From: Mitosporidium daphniae
Lineage: Eukaryota; Microsporidia
Length of the DNA stretch: 33,837 bases
Direction: 5' to 3'
NCBI RefSeq assembly: GCF_000760515.2
Contig: NW_013546312.1
Coordinates: forward strand, 1-33,837
In this document: positions 1 to 9,785 of the stretch, in pieces
Position numbering within the stretch: position 1 is the stretch's first letter
Layout of the letters: each line of letters begins with the position of its first letter
The notes under the pieces: generated by a model
Database searches by the model: none
What the model saw: only the letters and a program-made list of their open reading frames with translations
What the model was told of the DNA's origin: nothing
Translations under genes and position numbers: made by a program

Positions 1-277
1 CTTTAATGTCCGAAGGCTTGATGATGAAAATATCATCGTGTGGCAACGATGAGGCCTCGTTTTCCTTTTCATGGATCTGGCACTCCTCGATATTTCTACT
101 CGGCATGAATGTATTAAACAGAGATTTCGTCATTGAAGCGTCTCCGAGAAAATCATTTTCAAACATAGAGGTTTGCAAGTTTTCGTTTATTTGCTGATAA
201 GAAGGATGCGCTTTGGATGGCACGGCACATGCGGCGAAAAAGATCCAAACCACCCAAAGCATTGTTGCTTGATTCAT
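1..277 (-). CDS. secreted protein, N-terminal part (runs off left edge)
   Basis: A reading frame opens at an ATG at 277-275 and stays open for 92 codons to the left end, so the gene is truncated by the window. It begins MNQATMLWVVWIFFAACAVP, a typical signal peptide with likely cleavage after SKA near residue 23. The rest is polar and acidic with no family I recognise. It faces away from the mitochondrial coiled-coil gene, and the two share a promoter region of about 100 bp. The product is probably secreted or ER-lumenal; the function is unknown. Signal peptide, uninterrupted frame and head-to-head spacing support a real gene. An intron inside the visible part is possible but not needed. Confidence 0.6.
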   Translation of the reverse strand, partial: MNQATMLWVVWIFFAACAVPSKAHPSYQQINENLQTSMFENDFLGDASMTKSLFNTFMPSRNIEECQIHEKENEASSLPHDDIFIIKPSDIK

Positions 278-386
278 GTAGCACTGCGAAAGGACAAATA
301 TAAGCACAGTGTTTGTTAGTGTTATGAATTGTGTTGATGGCAACAGCTTGATTCATCACCCAATTAAATCAGCTTTTAAAACTTTA

Positions 387-1172
387 ATGGCCATACGATT
401 TCCAAGGATAACCTTACTGCAACAGCAACCATCATCGCTTGGGCACGTGAACACAACAACATCACGAGCGCATATGGTTGCATTTTCATCCTCTTTAAAA
501 GGTCACAAGCTTATATCGAGACCCTTTGCCAGTCTCCTTTTAGATCGCAGCCGCCGTTGCTGGGGCTCCTCGGCCACAAGCATCACTGCCACTGGAGTGG
601 TGGATCAGCAAGACGGACGCCTACAGGCGCTCATTTCCGCCGGATTCAAGTCTGTAGATGCAAAGTATCTACTAAATACCCTTGAGAGGCTTTCCGAGGC
701 GAAAGCAAAAGAAATCAGAGAGTCATATCTTACCAAAGATGAATACAACTCCATTTTGAAGGCGTACAATTCTGGAATCGATCGTTTCTTCATCGAAAAT
801 CAATCTGTGCAAAAGAACAGCGACGAATCGGTGCAGGAAGGCTATTCCAATCTTATTCAGCGATCCTCCGCCCTGAACTCTTCAATAATCGAAGAGATCA
901 AAAGCTATGAATCAGGCATTCAACTGGACATAAATTTGGAAAAAAAGAAGCAGCAAGAATTCGTTTCAAAGCTCAACGCTCAAGCTTCAAATATCGACAA
1001 ATACATGACCACATCCGTTGAGAATGTGCGCCAAAAACTCACCGGGCTCGAGCAGAGTGGAAAGTATGCCGTTTTTGGTAAGTGATTTCAAATTGATCAA
1101 ATTTTAGTTTTCATCGGGACTGTCTCTGTAGTGTTTGCACTCTACTCGATGCTGTCCTTTTTTTTTGCCTAA
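387..1172 (+). CDS. mitochondrial MCUR1/FMP32-type (DUF1640) coiled-coil membrane protein
   Basis: Two exons (387-1077, 1108-1172) joined across a 30-nt intron give 251 aa. The first 60 or so residues are basic and Ser-rich with no acidic stretch, like a mitochondrial presequence. Then comes LISAGFKSVDAKYLLNTLER, the family's helical head, and a long central coiled coil. Exon 2 supplies only the C-terminal membrane helix (FIGTVSVVFALYSMLSFFF), the expected DUF1640 architecture. Family members sit in the inner mitochondrial membrane; roles proposed are calcium-uniporter regulation in animals and cytochrome oxidase assembly or proline metabolism in fungi. An in-frame ATG at 324 is an alternative start, but the added residues contain Asp and look less like a presequence. 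The family call is fairly safe; the exact role is not. Confidence 0.65.
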
Positions 1173-1423
1173 AAGAATCTCTGACTTGCAACTCAGGCTG
1201 ATGTCTGCTAACTTTCCAGCTACTTTCCATCCCACACCGGAGTGCAAGCATTATATCTATTGAAACATCAACTCTCGTGAGAAATATTTATCGTTTATTG
1301 AATTACTTTACGAACCAAATACCATATTTTAAATAAAACATATTCACACTAAGAAGGGATAACAAGTTAACATACGATGCTTGGCAAACAGCTTTTTAGG
1401 CCAAAATTAAATTCGGGCGAAAT

Positions 1424-1428
1424 AAAAA
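1424..1428 (-). terminator. Pol III T5 terminator of tRNA-iMet
   Basis: Five T residues on the minus strand directly follow the discriminator base of the tRNA, the usual RNA polymerase III stop. Confidence 0.7.
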
Positions 1429-1500
1429 TAGCAGGGAGTAGTTTCGATCTACCGACCTCAGAGTTATGAGCCCTGCGCGCTTCCACTGCGCCACCCTGCT
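1429..1500 (-). tRNA. initiator tRNA-Met (CAU)
   Basis: The minus strand folds into a complete 72-nt cloverleaf. The acceptor AGCAGGG pairs with CCCTGCT, the D stem GCGC with GCGC, the anticodon stem CAGGG with CTCTG around CTCATAA (anticodon CAT), and the T stem GGTAG with CTACT, followed by discriminator A. The A1:U72 pair and a T loop reading ATCGAAA instead of TTCRANY are eukaryotic initiator hallmarks, so this is tRNA-iMet and not the elongator. There is no tRNA intron. It lies between the 3' end of the coiled-coil gene and the 5' end of the GYP1-type gene, transcribed toward the former. Confidence 0.93.
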
Positions 1501-1575
1501 TCGGTGTGGCTACTTAATTTTAATTAATATTAATTAAAAATCCATTTAGTCAAGAAAATTTATAAACACTAGTAA

Positions 1576-3193
1576 ATGCCCATAATCCAGCATCAATCTT
1601 TTGATGCCGAAAGAAGCAAATCATGTCCTCATCTTGAAGATGATGCTTCTTTAGATGTGGAAAAGCCCTCCACAATTATGCTCTATCCGGATTTAGCCAG
1701 GAGCGAATCTTTGGATAGTATCCTTTTGTTTTCGCACGATTCCAAAACTGGTTCATGGAAGTGCAATCTTATTTCATCTCCAACACATCCAGAAATTGCC
1801 CCGTTAAAGCTAAAAGAAACCAAGCCGATAAATGCTGGTTTAGAAGGGGGTTCACTATATTGTGATGCTCAATTTCCGGAGCGGGATGACCATCTTTGCT
1901 TAAAATCCCTTTCAGATGTCGAAATTTTTCCTCAACAGCCTTCGGAAACCCTTTCCTCATCGACAGTTAGCAAATTTTTTCCAAGATCCTTCAGCAAGAA
2001 CGATCAAGTTATTTGCGAATTGCTTTTCTCAACAGATGTGGTTGATATTGGTATGGCATTCTCACGCGTAATGTTATTTAGAAAAGCTTCGTAATTTCTG
2101 CTGGAAGGGGATTCCATTTTCATATCGCTCTATCTGTTGGAAATATTTATTTGTAGTTTAAGCTCATTTATTTTAGGGGTATTTACCGCCAGCAAAGGCA
2201 AAGCAAAGGCCGAATATAAACCGCCGTCGCCGCGAATATTTTCAATCTGCGCGCTCCTTGGGAGTGTACCCGGAAATTAAGCCCAGCTTTGACATGGCTC
2301 TTTTCCACCAGATTGAAATCGACGTTCCTCGCACAATTCCCTCGGTATCGCTTTTTCGCGATCCAATAATCCAGGCAGTATGCGCGCCCCTCCTGTAATT
2401 GTTAGATTTTAACTCGAATTTTGTATTGTTGGTCGATCAGACACCCGTCTTCGGGCTATGTCCAGGGCTTAAATGACTTGCTTTCCCCGTTCATTGCAAT
2501 TTTCCTTTCAGAATATTTGTGTGCATTTCCGATATTTCGAAACTCAAAGCGTATGAACAATAATGTGTTGGACTATCTTCTGCACCTCCCTGACCAATAT
2601 ATGCAGAATATTTCGACCGAAGAGCTAGAAGCTGTGGAGGCAGATGCATTCTGGTGTTTTTCTAAATTTCTGGACACCATCCACGATCGCTATACGTCTG
2701 GCCAGCCCGGTATTTGGCACCAAATCTCAAAGCTGGAAGATCTAATGGCGCGAATAGACCGTACTTGAATGTTTTATCTAATTCATGTAGCCTTCTTATT
2801 GTCGCACCTCAAGGAACAGGGCGTCGAGTTGAACCAGTTTGCTTTCCGATGGATAAATTGTCTGTTGATACGCGAATTGCCGTTTAGACTGGTAATTCGC
2901 CTGTGGGACACTTGCTTTGCAGAGGGAGAGGACGGATTTTTAAATTTTTATACATACATCACAGCATCCTTTTTCATGACATGGTCAAATAAGGTGAAAG
3001 GGCTCAACTTCCAGGTTTCCACTGCATCTACTTATTCCAGGATATCTTGCTATTGTTGCAAAACCTTCCCACAGGAAATTGGACCGATGAGCAGATTTCC
3101 GTGCTATGCTCCGAGGCGTTCATTCTGATGGAGCTATTTTCAAAAACAAAGGGCCACATCAAGTGTCAATCTGCTCCCTCCTCGCCTACGTGA
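1576..3193 (+). CDS. GYP1: GYP1/TBC1D22-type Rab GTPase-activating protein
   Basis: Six exons with five introns (2051-2081, 2153-2176, 2378-2405, 2761-2790, 3015-3040; 24-31 nt) rebuild a 492-aa protein. About 155 N-terminal residues are low-complexity and Ser-rich; the TBC domain fills the rest. Visible landmarks are FCWKGIPFSYRSICWKYL, GYLPPAKAK, HQIEIDVPRT with the catalytic arginine finger, RHPSSGYVQGLND with the glutamine finger, FAFRWINCLLIRELP and FQDILLLLQNLPTGNW. This order matches yeast Gyp1 and human TBC1D22 closely, and both fingers are present, so the GAP should be active. Gyp1 acts on Ypt1/Rab1 at the Golgi, limiting ER-Golgi and endosome recycling traffic. Each exon alone looks like a broken ORF; there is no real frameshift. 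Confidence 0.9.
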
Positions 3194-3246
3194 AGCTTTG
3201 TAAATATGTAATTTTGTATTAAATTTTTTGGCATTTTAATTTTTCA

Positions 3247-4559
3247 ATGGAGGATTTACCACCCTCTCGAATCTACATTGGGGGGTTGTCGACCTCTGTC
3301 ACTGCTGCTGAAATTACGTCAAGATTGTCCGCATATGCGGATGTAAATAGCGTGGAAATCATCGATTCTTCCCTGCCCGGTATTCAGCCCATTAAGGTTA
3401 CTTTTAGAGGTTTCTCGCGGATTTGGATATGTAAATTTATCCTTCAAAGACGCGTCCTGTTGGAAAAAATGTATTTCATTCTATTTGGTCAACTTGTATG
3501 TTTAGGCCTGTCGATTTACAATGGATCCATGTGGAAGGGGAAGAAAATTTTGATAGAAAAGGCCAGACCGGTTTCTTTTAAGCGCCCATCATGCGTGGAT
3601 GAGCCCCCCCATCCCAATGAAAGGTTAAAAAAATCGGTACTCAAAAAGAAAAAATATGTTTTTCACTCCCCGCTCATACTAAGCTACCCCAAGGTTACAG
3701 ACAAAAACTTTTCCGTTTACAAGGTTTGTCAAGGCGTGGCTTTTCCTTAATTTAGCATTGGAAACATGGGAGATATGGCCGTTCAGTCCGTTCAATGAAG
3801 CTTCGGTTTCCAGATAACACTATTCGAATCATTGATCCTTTGTCTCATAAAAATGCATTGGAAAAGCTTTTTGGCTCCGAAAAGCCAAAGCCTTACCACC
3901 TGCTCGCGTGGAAAATAGACGACTTTGCAAAAGGCCGAGATTCGCAAACTCTGCTTTTTTCTAGCGAAAATGAGCTTGTCCCTCAAGTAGGTCAAGCTTT
4001 AACCGATGAACAGCAGATCCCTTCTCTTGAAGACCAACCCCATATTAATAAGGACTCAATGCCCAACTCCAATTCAATTGGACACCTTTTTGATCCATTG
4101 CTTTTTAAAGAAGGAAGTAATGGCTTTATGGCATTTCTAAATTTAGGTCTTTTCTCGGCAATTGCAGAATCCAGTTCTGCGGCCCCAGTAGAAACCCCAT
4201 CATCTTGCACTGAAGCCTTGTCATCTTCTGATGTGGCGAAACAATCTTCTTCGCCCAATACTTTAGCAACTGCTGGATCCCGAAGTTTATGTTCGGCCCT
4301 TGAAGAATGGATAGGATCAATGCCTGTTGCTCCTGCATTTGCATTTAACCCATTTGAACGGCTTCATCAAAATACGTCTTCCAGGTTGTACTTTTGTCGG
4401 TTAGAAGGGAATGTGAATGGTAAAGTTGATGATCAAAGCGTCAATGATCAAAGCGTCAACGATCAAAATTGGGTCTCACAAAAGGAAACTCTGATGCAGG
4501 ATTTCAAGGATGTCAGAAGATTGCTCCTAGCCAAAAAAAATAAAAGGTTTAAATATTGA
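3247..4559 (+). CDS. NOL8-like nucleolar RRM protein
   Basis: Four exons (introns 3380-3407, 3471-3505, 3724-3755; 28, 35 and 32 nt) give 405 aa. The N-terminal RRM shows RNP2 as RIYIGGL and RNP1 as RGFGYVNL, followed by CLSIYNGSMWKGKKILIEKA, the extended edge typical of NOL8 and its fungal relatives. Past a basic linker, HWKHGRYGRSV and ALEKLFGSEKPKPYHLLAWK match the second conserved NOL8-type block. The C-terminal half is Ser-rich and variable, with three near-identical NDQSV units from a 15-nt tandem repeat near 4430-4465. Relatives are nucleolar and act in large-subunit pre-rRNA processing. The stop is only 6 bp from the stop of the convergent VMA7 gene. The RRM is certain; the NOL8 assignment is moderately sure. 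Confidence 0.65.
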
Positions 4560-4565
4560 GATTTA

Positions 4566-4976
4566 TTAGTCGTCTGCGGAAGAAAGTATCTTTGCTCTCT
4601 TCATCACCGAATCACTAGAGGGATCATAGGGATGATCCTTAGAAGGAAGCTCAATGACGACAGGAAATATCTCCTTATGCGAATCGACGGTCTGCCGAAT
4701 CATATTTGCAATTTTCTGGTTTATAAGCAGGATGGAAATGTCCTTTTTTTGCAAAAACGACCGGAAGACTTCGTCAACTACGCTTGGCTGTGTTTCTAAA
4801 ATAACTCCAATTGTAAATACTGGATGTAACGGTAAAAAAATTTGCAGAATCCACATGATCTCTGTTGCCAATCCCTGCCAGCAAAAGGCCTGTAATGCAA
4901 TCCTTAACATAAGCATAGCAAAGTATACCTCGTCACCGATGGCATATATCAATGACCTGTCTTTCAGATCAACCAT
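4566..4976 (-). CDS. VMA7: V-type ATPase subunit F
   Basis: Three exons (introns 4903-4928 and 4796-4820; 26 and 25 nt) give 119 aa, the normal length for subunit F. Landmarks in order are AIGDEDCITGLLLAGIG, the NFF...KTQPSVVDEVFRSFL helix, DISILLINQKIANMIR and IELPSKDHPYDPSSDSVMKR, all diagnostic of Vma7/ATP6V1F. Subunit F sits on the central rotor stalk of V1 and couples ATP hydrolysis to rotation. The start at 4976 is the first true ATG and sits directly after an AAATTT-rich element. The gene is convergent with the NOL8-like gene, 6 bp apart, so the two transcripts must overlap at their 3' ends. Confidence 0.93.
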   Translation of the reverse strand: MVDLKDRSLIYAIGDEVYFAMLMLRIALQAFCWQGLATEIMWILQIFLPLHPVFTIGVILETQPSVVDEVFRSFLQKKDISILLINQKIANMIRQTVDSHKEIFPVVIELPSKDHPYDPSSDSVMKRAKILSSADD

Positions 4977-4998
4977 TAAAAATTTCAAAAATTTAAAT
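4977..4998 (-). promoter_or_regulatory. AAATTT-type start-proximal motif of VMA7
   Basis: Two AAATTT-like blocks (ATTTAAATTTTTG and GAAATTTTTA on the minus strand) abut the VMA7 start codon. The same element precedes several other genes in the window. Confidence 0.45.
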
Positions 4999-5205
4999 AT
5001 GCGTCCCTTGAAATTTATATTTTACCTCTGAATTACTCACCTATCACTATTGCTAGTGTTATGTTCAAAATGCAGCTCTGTAATTCCAATCTTTTATTGC
5101 AGCGATACAGCTTTTCTCTCAAATACAGAGATACCCACCACTTGCCAGAATTGAAATTTGAAACATCACTGCCAAGTAAATAAAGTTTAAGGGTTTGTTA
5201 TGGTG

Positions 5206-5220
5206 AAATTTATAAATTTT
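5206..5220 (+). promoter_or_regulatory. AAATTT-type motif of SSS1
   Basis: AAATTTATAAATTTT lies about 18 bp before the SSS1 ATG, the same motif and distance class as at other starts here. Confidence 0.45.
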
Positions 5221-5237
5221 ACTTTTTGCATTTGATC

Positions 5238-5568
5238 ATGTCTTCTTCGAAATCTCTCCTGTCCGTGTCCTCAGCTGCCTCCCTCCTCTCTGATGGCCGC
5301 TCGAAAAAGGACTCCAATAACCCGATCAACCAACTCATCGCCTTCTACAAGGACAGCGTACGATTTATCAACAGATGCCACAAACCTGATGAAAAGGGTT
5401 CCGATCATGTTAATTTATCCTTTAGAATACATTAAAATTGCCAAAGTGGTCCTGATCGGCTTTCTGATTATGGGCTTCCTTTCTTTTTTTGTAAAGTTAA
5501 TTCATATGCCCATCAACAACATTATAGTGTATGTAAAACTTGGTTGCTAATTTTTTAGTGGAGCTTAA
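5238..5568 (+). CDS. SSS1: Sec61 translocon gamma subunit
   Basis: Three exons (introns 5398-5425 and 5529-5558; 28 and 30 nt) give 90 aa. After a Ser-rich N-terminal tail, [40 protein letters not shown] and [15 protein letters not shown] reproduce the whole Sec61-gamma/SecE core with its single tail-anchored helix. The protein clamps the two halves of Sec61-alpha in the ER channel. The last exon is only 10 nt long: it finishes a Val codon and adds Gly-Ala-stop. Without that splice the protein would end in an unrelated short tail, whereas INNIIVGA matches the family ending, which supports the micro-exon. Confidence 0.93.
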
Positions 5569-5648
5569 AGCCGAAACTAGACGCCTTTTTTCCAATAAAA
5601 TTATGGATCTTTACGAGTGTTTTTAATTTTACTTAATTTCCCGCTGCC

Positions 5649-6594
5649 ATGTTGAGAGATGATGTGCAACGAGAAATGGTTGCTGGAGCTGTCTCGGGAA
5701 TGATATCCAGAACTGCAATTTCTCCGCTCGATGTTATAAAAATCAGACTGCAGGTTTCCTACCCTTCGTACTGAGATATTTAGCTGCAACCAATGGGTTC
5801 TCGTGTTGTTTATAACAATTTTCTTCAAACAATTTGGAAAATCTCCACGAAAGAATCGATTTTTGTAGGCAAAATATTTTAACACCAGGCATTGTGGAAG
5901 GGAAACTTGATGGGGACGCTTTACTATTCCACCTATGCGGCGATTAGCTTTACGTCTTTTTCATTTTTGTCGAAAGAACTGCACATCGTAATGTTGTTAT
6001 ACTCTCAGAAATAGGACACCTTTTCTAGCGGATGTATTTCGGGTCTTTTATCGACTTTTGCTACCTATCCCATGGATCTTCTCCGGACCAGACTCGTTAT
6101 TTTGAAGCACCAAAGGAAAATTTTGATTCCCGAATTGATAGGCCTTGCTAGAGAAGGTTTCGGCTCCTTTTATAGGGGGCTTTTCCCGTCTTTGCTTTCA
6201 GTAATGCCGCAAAGTGGACTAAACTTTGCAATCTTTACGACCATTTCCCAATTTCGGGAAGGCAATGATTCTTTTGTTGCAGGCCTTCTAGCCGGAGGTC
6301 TTTCCAAGCTTGCCGTCCTTCCTTTGGATCATGTAAAAAGAAGATGTCAAGTCAGCTCATCATCAAGTCTCATTTTAGGTTTATAACTGCAAAGTTTCCT
6401 CGATTATCTATGAATCGTTGTTTGCCTTTAGTTCTGGAAACAATCCGATATCAGCACTGATGTGTCTGTACCGCCAAGGACATGTCAGAATCCTATTTAG
6501 AGGTGCTTTTCCGGCGATATTAAAATCGTCCATAGCATCGGGTGTCATTTTCTATACTCATGCCATGGTGACAAAAATATTGTCAAAAGTTTGA
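5649..6594 (+). CDS. TPC1: mitochondrial carrier, TPC1/SLC25A19-like
   Basis: Five exons (introns 5754-5783, 5865-5888, 5988-6014, 6351-6378; 24-30 nt) give 278 aa, the standard carrier length. All three signature repeats are present: SPLDVIKIRLQ, YPMDLLRTRL and LPLDHVKRRC, each followed by the matching WKGN / YRGLFPS / FRGAFPA half-signature. Six membrane helices are implied. The first repeat (AGAVSGMISRTAISPLDVIK) is closest to fungal Tpc1, the thiamine pyrophosphate carrier of the inner mitochondrial membrane. Substrate assignment by eye is weaker than the family call; a nucleotide-type carrier of the same subfamily is the main alternative. Confidence 0.75.
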
Positions 6595-6705
6595 ATATGT
6601 GCGCAGACAAACACACACACCCCGCCAAACCATACGCTTTATTTCCACTAAAAATGACCGTTTATTTCTAGATTCCACATAGCATGTATGCATGCAATGG
6701 CTTTC

Positions 6706-7413
6706 TTATTTTTTCTTTTGATGTACGCTTTTTTGAGCAATTTTCCTTTTGAAAAAGGAAACAGCCAAGCCGAAAAAGCCAAGGAAAATCACTAATAACA
6801 GAAAGGTCTGGGTATCATATAAAGAATCGGGTGCAGAGACTATCTGAATAATCTCCTTATATGCAATAGAATGGTATACGACTTCTTTATGTCTATCAGT
6901 GAATTCGACGAGCAAAATTAATCCCATAGAAGGCGCTTCAAAATCGGGGATGAACTCAAGGATTAAGGATGCCGTTTCTAAACTGGAAACAGACGTCCAT
7001 TGCCTTTGAAAGGAAATATTGCGAACAGAACGACTAAAGTCTGGCGTGGTTATGAAACCAGAAACCCCAAGAACATGCAAAGGCTCGAACCAGTAGTTCT
7101 TCAGTCCCAAAACAAAGCGGTTTGGAAGCCCGGCAACGATCTTATGAAATGGGCCCTTGGAGTTGATGGCACTTGCTTTTGTAAACAATTCTGGCGAAAG
7201 GCTCAAAAAGCTGCCAATTTGAGAGGTATCCTCCGTTGGGTACAAATAGGAATAAGTCTTTTTTAAATAGTCCTCAATTGCTATATTTTGGTCAGTGCGG
7301 CTTTCGGAAAAAAGAGTTCCATCATCTGCGATAGAAGACTTGCTACTTGTGGCCGAAGTTTTGAAAGTGTAGAAAATCAACGCAAAAGCAACAAGCAAAA
7401 AGAGTGCTTTCAT
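6706..7413 (-). CDS. SSR1: translocon-associated protein alpha (TRAP-alpha)
   Basis: An intronless gene of 235 aa. A signal peptide (MKALFLLVAFALIFYTF) is followed by an acidic stretch, a lumenal beta domain (GLPNRFVLGLKNYWFEPLHV, then SLILEFIPDFEAPSMGLIL), one membrane helix (TFLLLVIFLGFFGLAVSFF) and a basic cytosolic tail ending HQKKK. This is the layout of TRAP-alpha/SSR1 (Irc22 in yeast). TRAP associates with the Sec61 channel and assists insertion of some signal sequences. It shares the window with the Sec61-gamma gene but is not linked to it by any visible co-regulation. Confidence 0.8.
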   Translation of the reverse strand: MKALFLLVAFALIFYTFKTSATSSKSSIADDGTLFSESRTDQNIAIEDYLKKTYSYLYPTEDTSQIGSFLSLSPELFTKASAINSKGPFHKIVAGLPNRFVLGLKNYWFEPLHVLGVSGFITTPDFSRSVRNISFQRQWTSVSSLETASLILEFIPDFEAPSMGLILLVEFTDRHKEVVYHSIAYKEIIQIVSAPDSLYDTQTFLLLVIFLGFFGLAVSFFKRKIAQKSVHQKKK

Positions 7414-7536
7414 GGCGGATGGTTGGACTTGATTAAAAATTAGCTTTTAATCAAAAGCAAATTGTAAACGAGTAAAAGTATTTAAAAACATTGGCATTCA
7501 AGTGCAATTTATTCGATAATCGGGCTACAGGGTTAA

Positions 7537-9602
7537 CTAACCATTGATAAGTCTGATCGTCTCGTCCTTGATCAAGGTTTCCATATTTCTTCTGATTGCA
7601 GAATTTGTAAATGGCAACACAATCGGGTACATCCTGGGATGCTTATCAGATTTAACGCGAAGAGTGATATCATTGACATTAACTTTAATGCCAGTCAACA
7701 GAATGCCCCAGAACGACGAGGAGGATGGTTGGGAAATTATTGGGGAGCCTAATATTTCAGGCACGCCCAGCTCCAAGATAATAGAAATTCCCCTTTTTTT
7801 CAATGCATCCTTTCTTTTCTTTCTTCCCATTTCAATGTCCAATCTTCCGCCATCGGCAAACGCCTTCTTTTTAAATCCAAGAGTGAACCATCTTGATTTG
7901 TACTTGTAAAAGTAACGAGCATCGCGAAGGAGAAGGTTGGAAATGTCCAAATTGACAATCCATCTTGTAACTGGCTCAGAGTCCGCTGCCACAGCTGGAA
8001 TTCGATTCAAACCGGGAGTCCATGGTTCAATAACGGACTCTTTTGACCATTTATCCTTTTTTGGATATATCTTGGAAATCGATTGCAATGCAATATCCCA
8101 ACTTCCAACCAGGGACTCGATGTTATCAATCCAGCCTTGAAACTTTTTTTGTCTCAGTTCAATCCTTGGAATAGGCCCTTTGAATGCACGCTTAAACCAG
8201 AACGGGAAAAGAAGCATCGGAAATTGCCAAGCCAGTTCTTTCAAATACCGCGGAAGCTCGAAGAAGATATAATTTGACCATTCTTTGGCTCTCGTAAGCG
8301 TGGTATAAATGTTGAACTCTGAAAAATCTATGCGCTTTGGGATAGGTGGGATTCTAGCTGATAGCTCTTCTTTTCCCTTTTTGAATTGCTCGCGGAATCT
8401 CTTTATCCAATTTTGTAGCCATGGATCCATATACAAAGAAGAAATCTCTTTGAAAAGAGATTTCCCTTCATTAATGAGTGTAGATCCGTTATCAAACCAT
8501 TCTTCATTCGATAGATTGTGTTCATCCAGTAGAAAGCTAGCCCCAGAAATCACCCACCTGATAATCAGATTGAAAGTGTCCATATGGTTTGGACCGACAA
8601 TGTCTTCCAACAGCCCGAGAAAAGAAACCATCAGCTCAATAAGCTCTTTTGGAACTTTTTCTACAAGAACCGTAAATGGAGAAACGATTCCTTGCAAAAC
8701 GTTTTTTAGCAGATTAAGAAACTTGTCAAATTCCCTTCTTGTTTCAATATCGAACTGATTTATAGCCAACTTTACATTGTATAGAGCTTCTGCATCGAAA
8801 GCTAAATGTTCAGGCGTCGGTTCTTCTGGTCGTGGGGAAGGAATTGATTCAACAACTTTTTTTGGCTCAGACTCGGAACTGGCCACTTGCATAATACCCT
8901 CCACCTCGTCAAATAAAGACTGCACTTGCTCCGAAATCGGTGATATAATTTCGGGGGCTTGATTTTCAAAAGGCTCAACGACCCAATGGACAACTTTGGC
9001 ATCTTTTGAGCTAGCAGCAGTAGATTTCGCCTCGTGGTTTCCCTCATTTATTGTGGAAGCAACGATCTTAATGATATGGGGCGCTAATTTGGTAAATGCG
9101 ACAGAAACTTTCAAGAAATTTGGCATTTGTTCTTTTAAAGCAAGGTTCGTTTCGGGCCTTTTAAGGGACGTCTGAAACACCTTCTTTCGGCCAGAAAAAA
9201 CGATCCTAGGATCTTTTTGCGAAGACACAGAAAATACTTCCGTTTCCTTCTTTGACTTTGATAGAATATCAATATTCAAAAGTGGGAGCAGAAAGGCCAA
9301 GCTTCTGAATAGTGCCTGAAGATTTTCTCTGTGGTTTTTTTCCGTAATAAAAGAAGCCCAAAAGTCGAGTAGCAGGTTCCATGTATCTGCGAACAAGATC
9401 ACCTAACAGATAATAAACCAAAAGTTACTTCCGGTGAAATCTTTCGTTCAATTGATGCCAAAGATTGGATTTTGGCCTTTTTGGTCAAATATAAGATATC
9501 AGAATTTGACAACCCAAGGATAGAAAATGGGCCTTCTTCCAGCGTAGATTGGATAAGAAAATACAAGCGCGGTAGCGCAGGAGCACCTGTAGCATATTCC
9601 AT
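7537..9602 (-). CDS. HAM1/BPI-like fungal lipid-binding family protein (putative)
   Basis: Two exons (intron 9403-9428, 26 nt) give 679 aa. Near residues 55-95 the pattern ISPE...L...FITEKNHRENLQALF resembles the N-terminal HAM1-like domain of fungal BPI-related proteins (SPEG...L....EKN..ELFQ.F). The C-terminal 200 residues alternate beta segments such as VTRWIVNLDISNLLLRDAR and ADGGRLDIEMG, like the BPI/SMP-type barrel of that family. The middle is acidic and Ser/Pro-rich, then strongly helical. No signal peptide or clear membrane helix is seen. Family members are presumed lipid binders; the role here is unknown. The match is by motif spacing, so a divergent unrelated protein remains possible. 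The start is the first ATG at 9602. Confidence 0.45.
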
Positions 9603-9785
9603 CACTGATGTTGGGCTTTTTTGTAGCGAACACCACCATCATACTGGGATATATTTTATCAGCATGAGAAAGTTTACTTTGAAGATGCCTGCTGAAGGTT
9701 AAAAAAATATCATTGGTTCCTGATTTTGACAAATGTCCTTTCTTTTTTAATTGATTTAATAATCGAAATCCCCCACTTTTGCGAT

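Noticed and set aside
1576-3193. Chain of short ORFs looking like a frameshifted TBC pseudogene
   Set aside because: Every break coincides with a GT...AG segment of 24-31 nt, and removal restores a full conserved TBC domain with both catalytic fingers.
3485-3505. 14-nt and 11-nt GT...AG segments as introns (for example 3397-3407, 2068-2081)
   Set aside because: They are far below the local minimum of 23 nt and do not restore the conserved frame; longer neighbours do.
7544-8758. Plus-strand ORFs of up to 149 aa opposite the HAM1-like gene
   Set aside because: They are antisense shadows of a 622-codon frame and show no family features.
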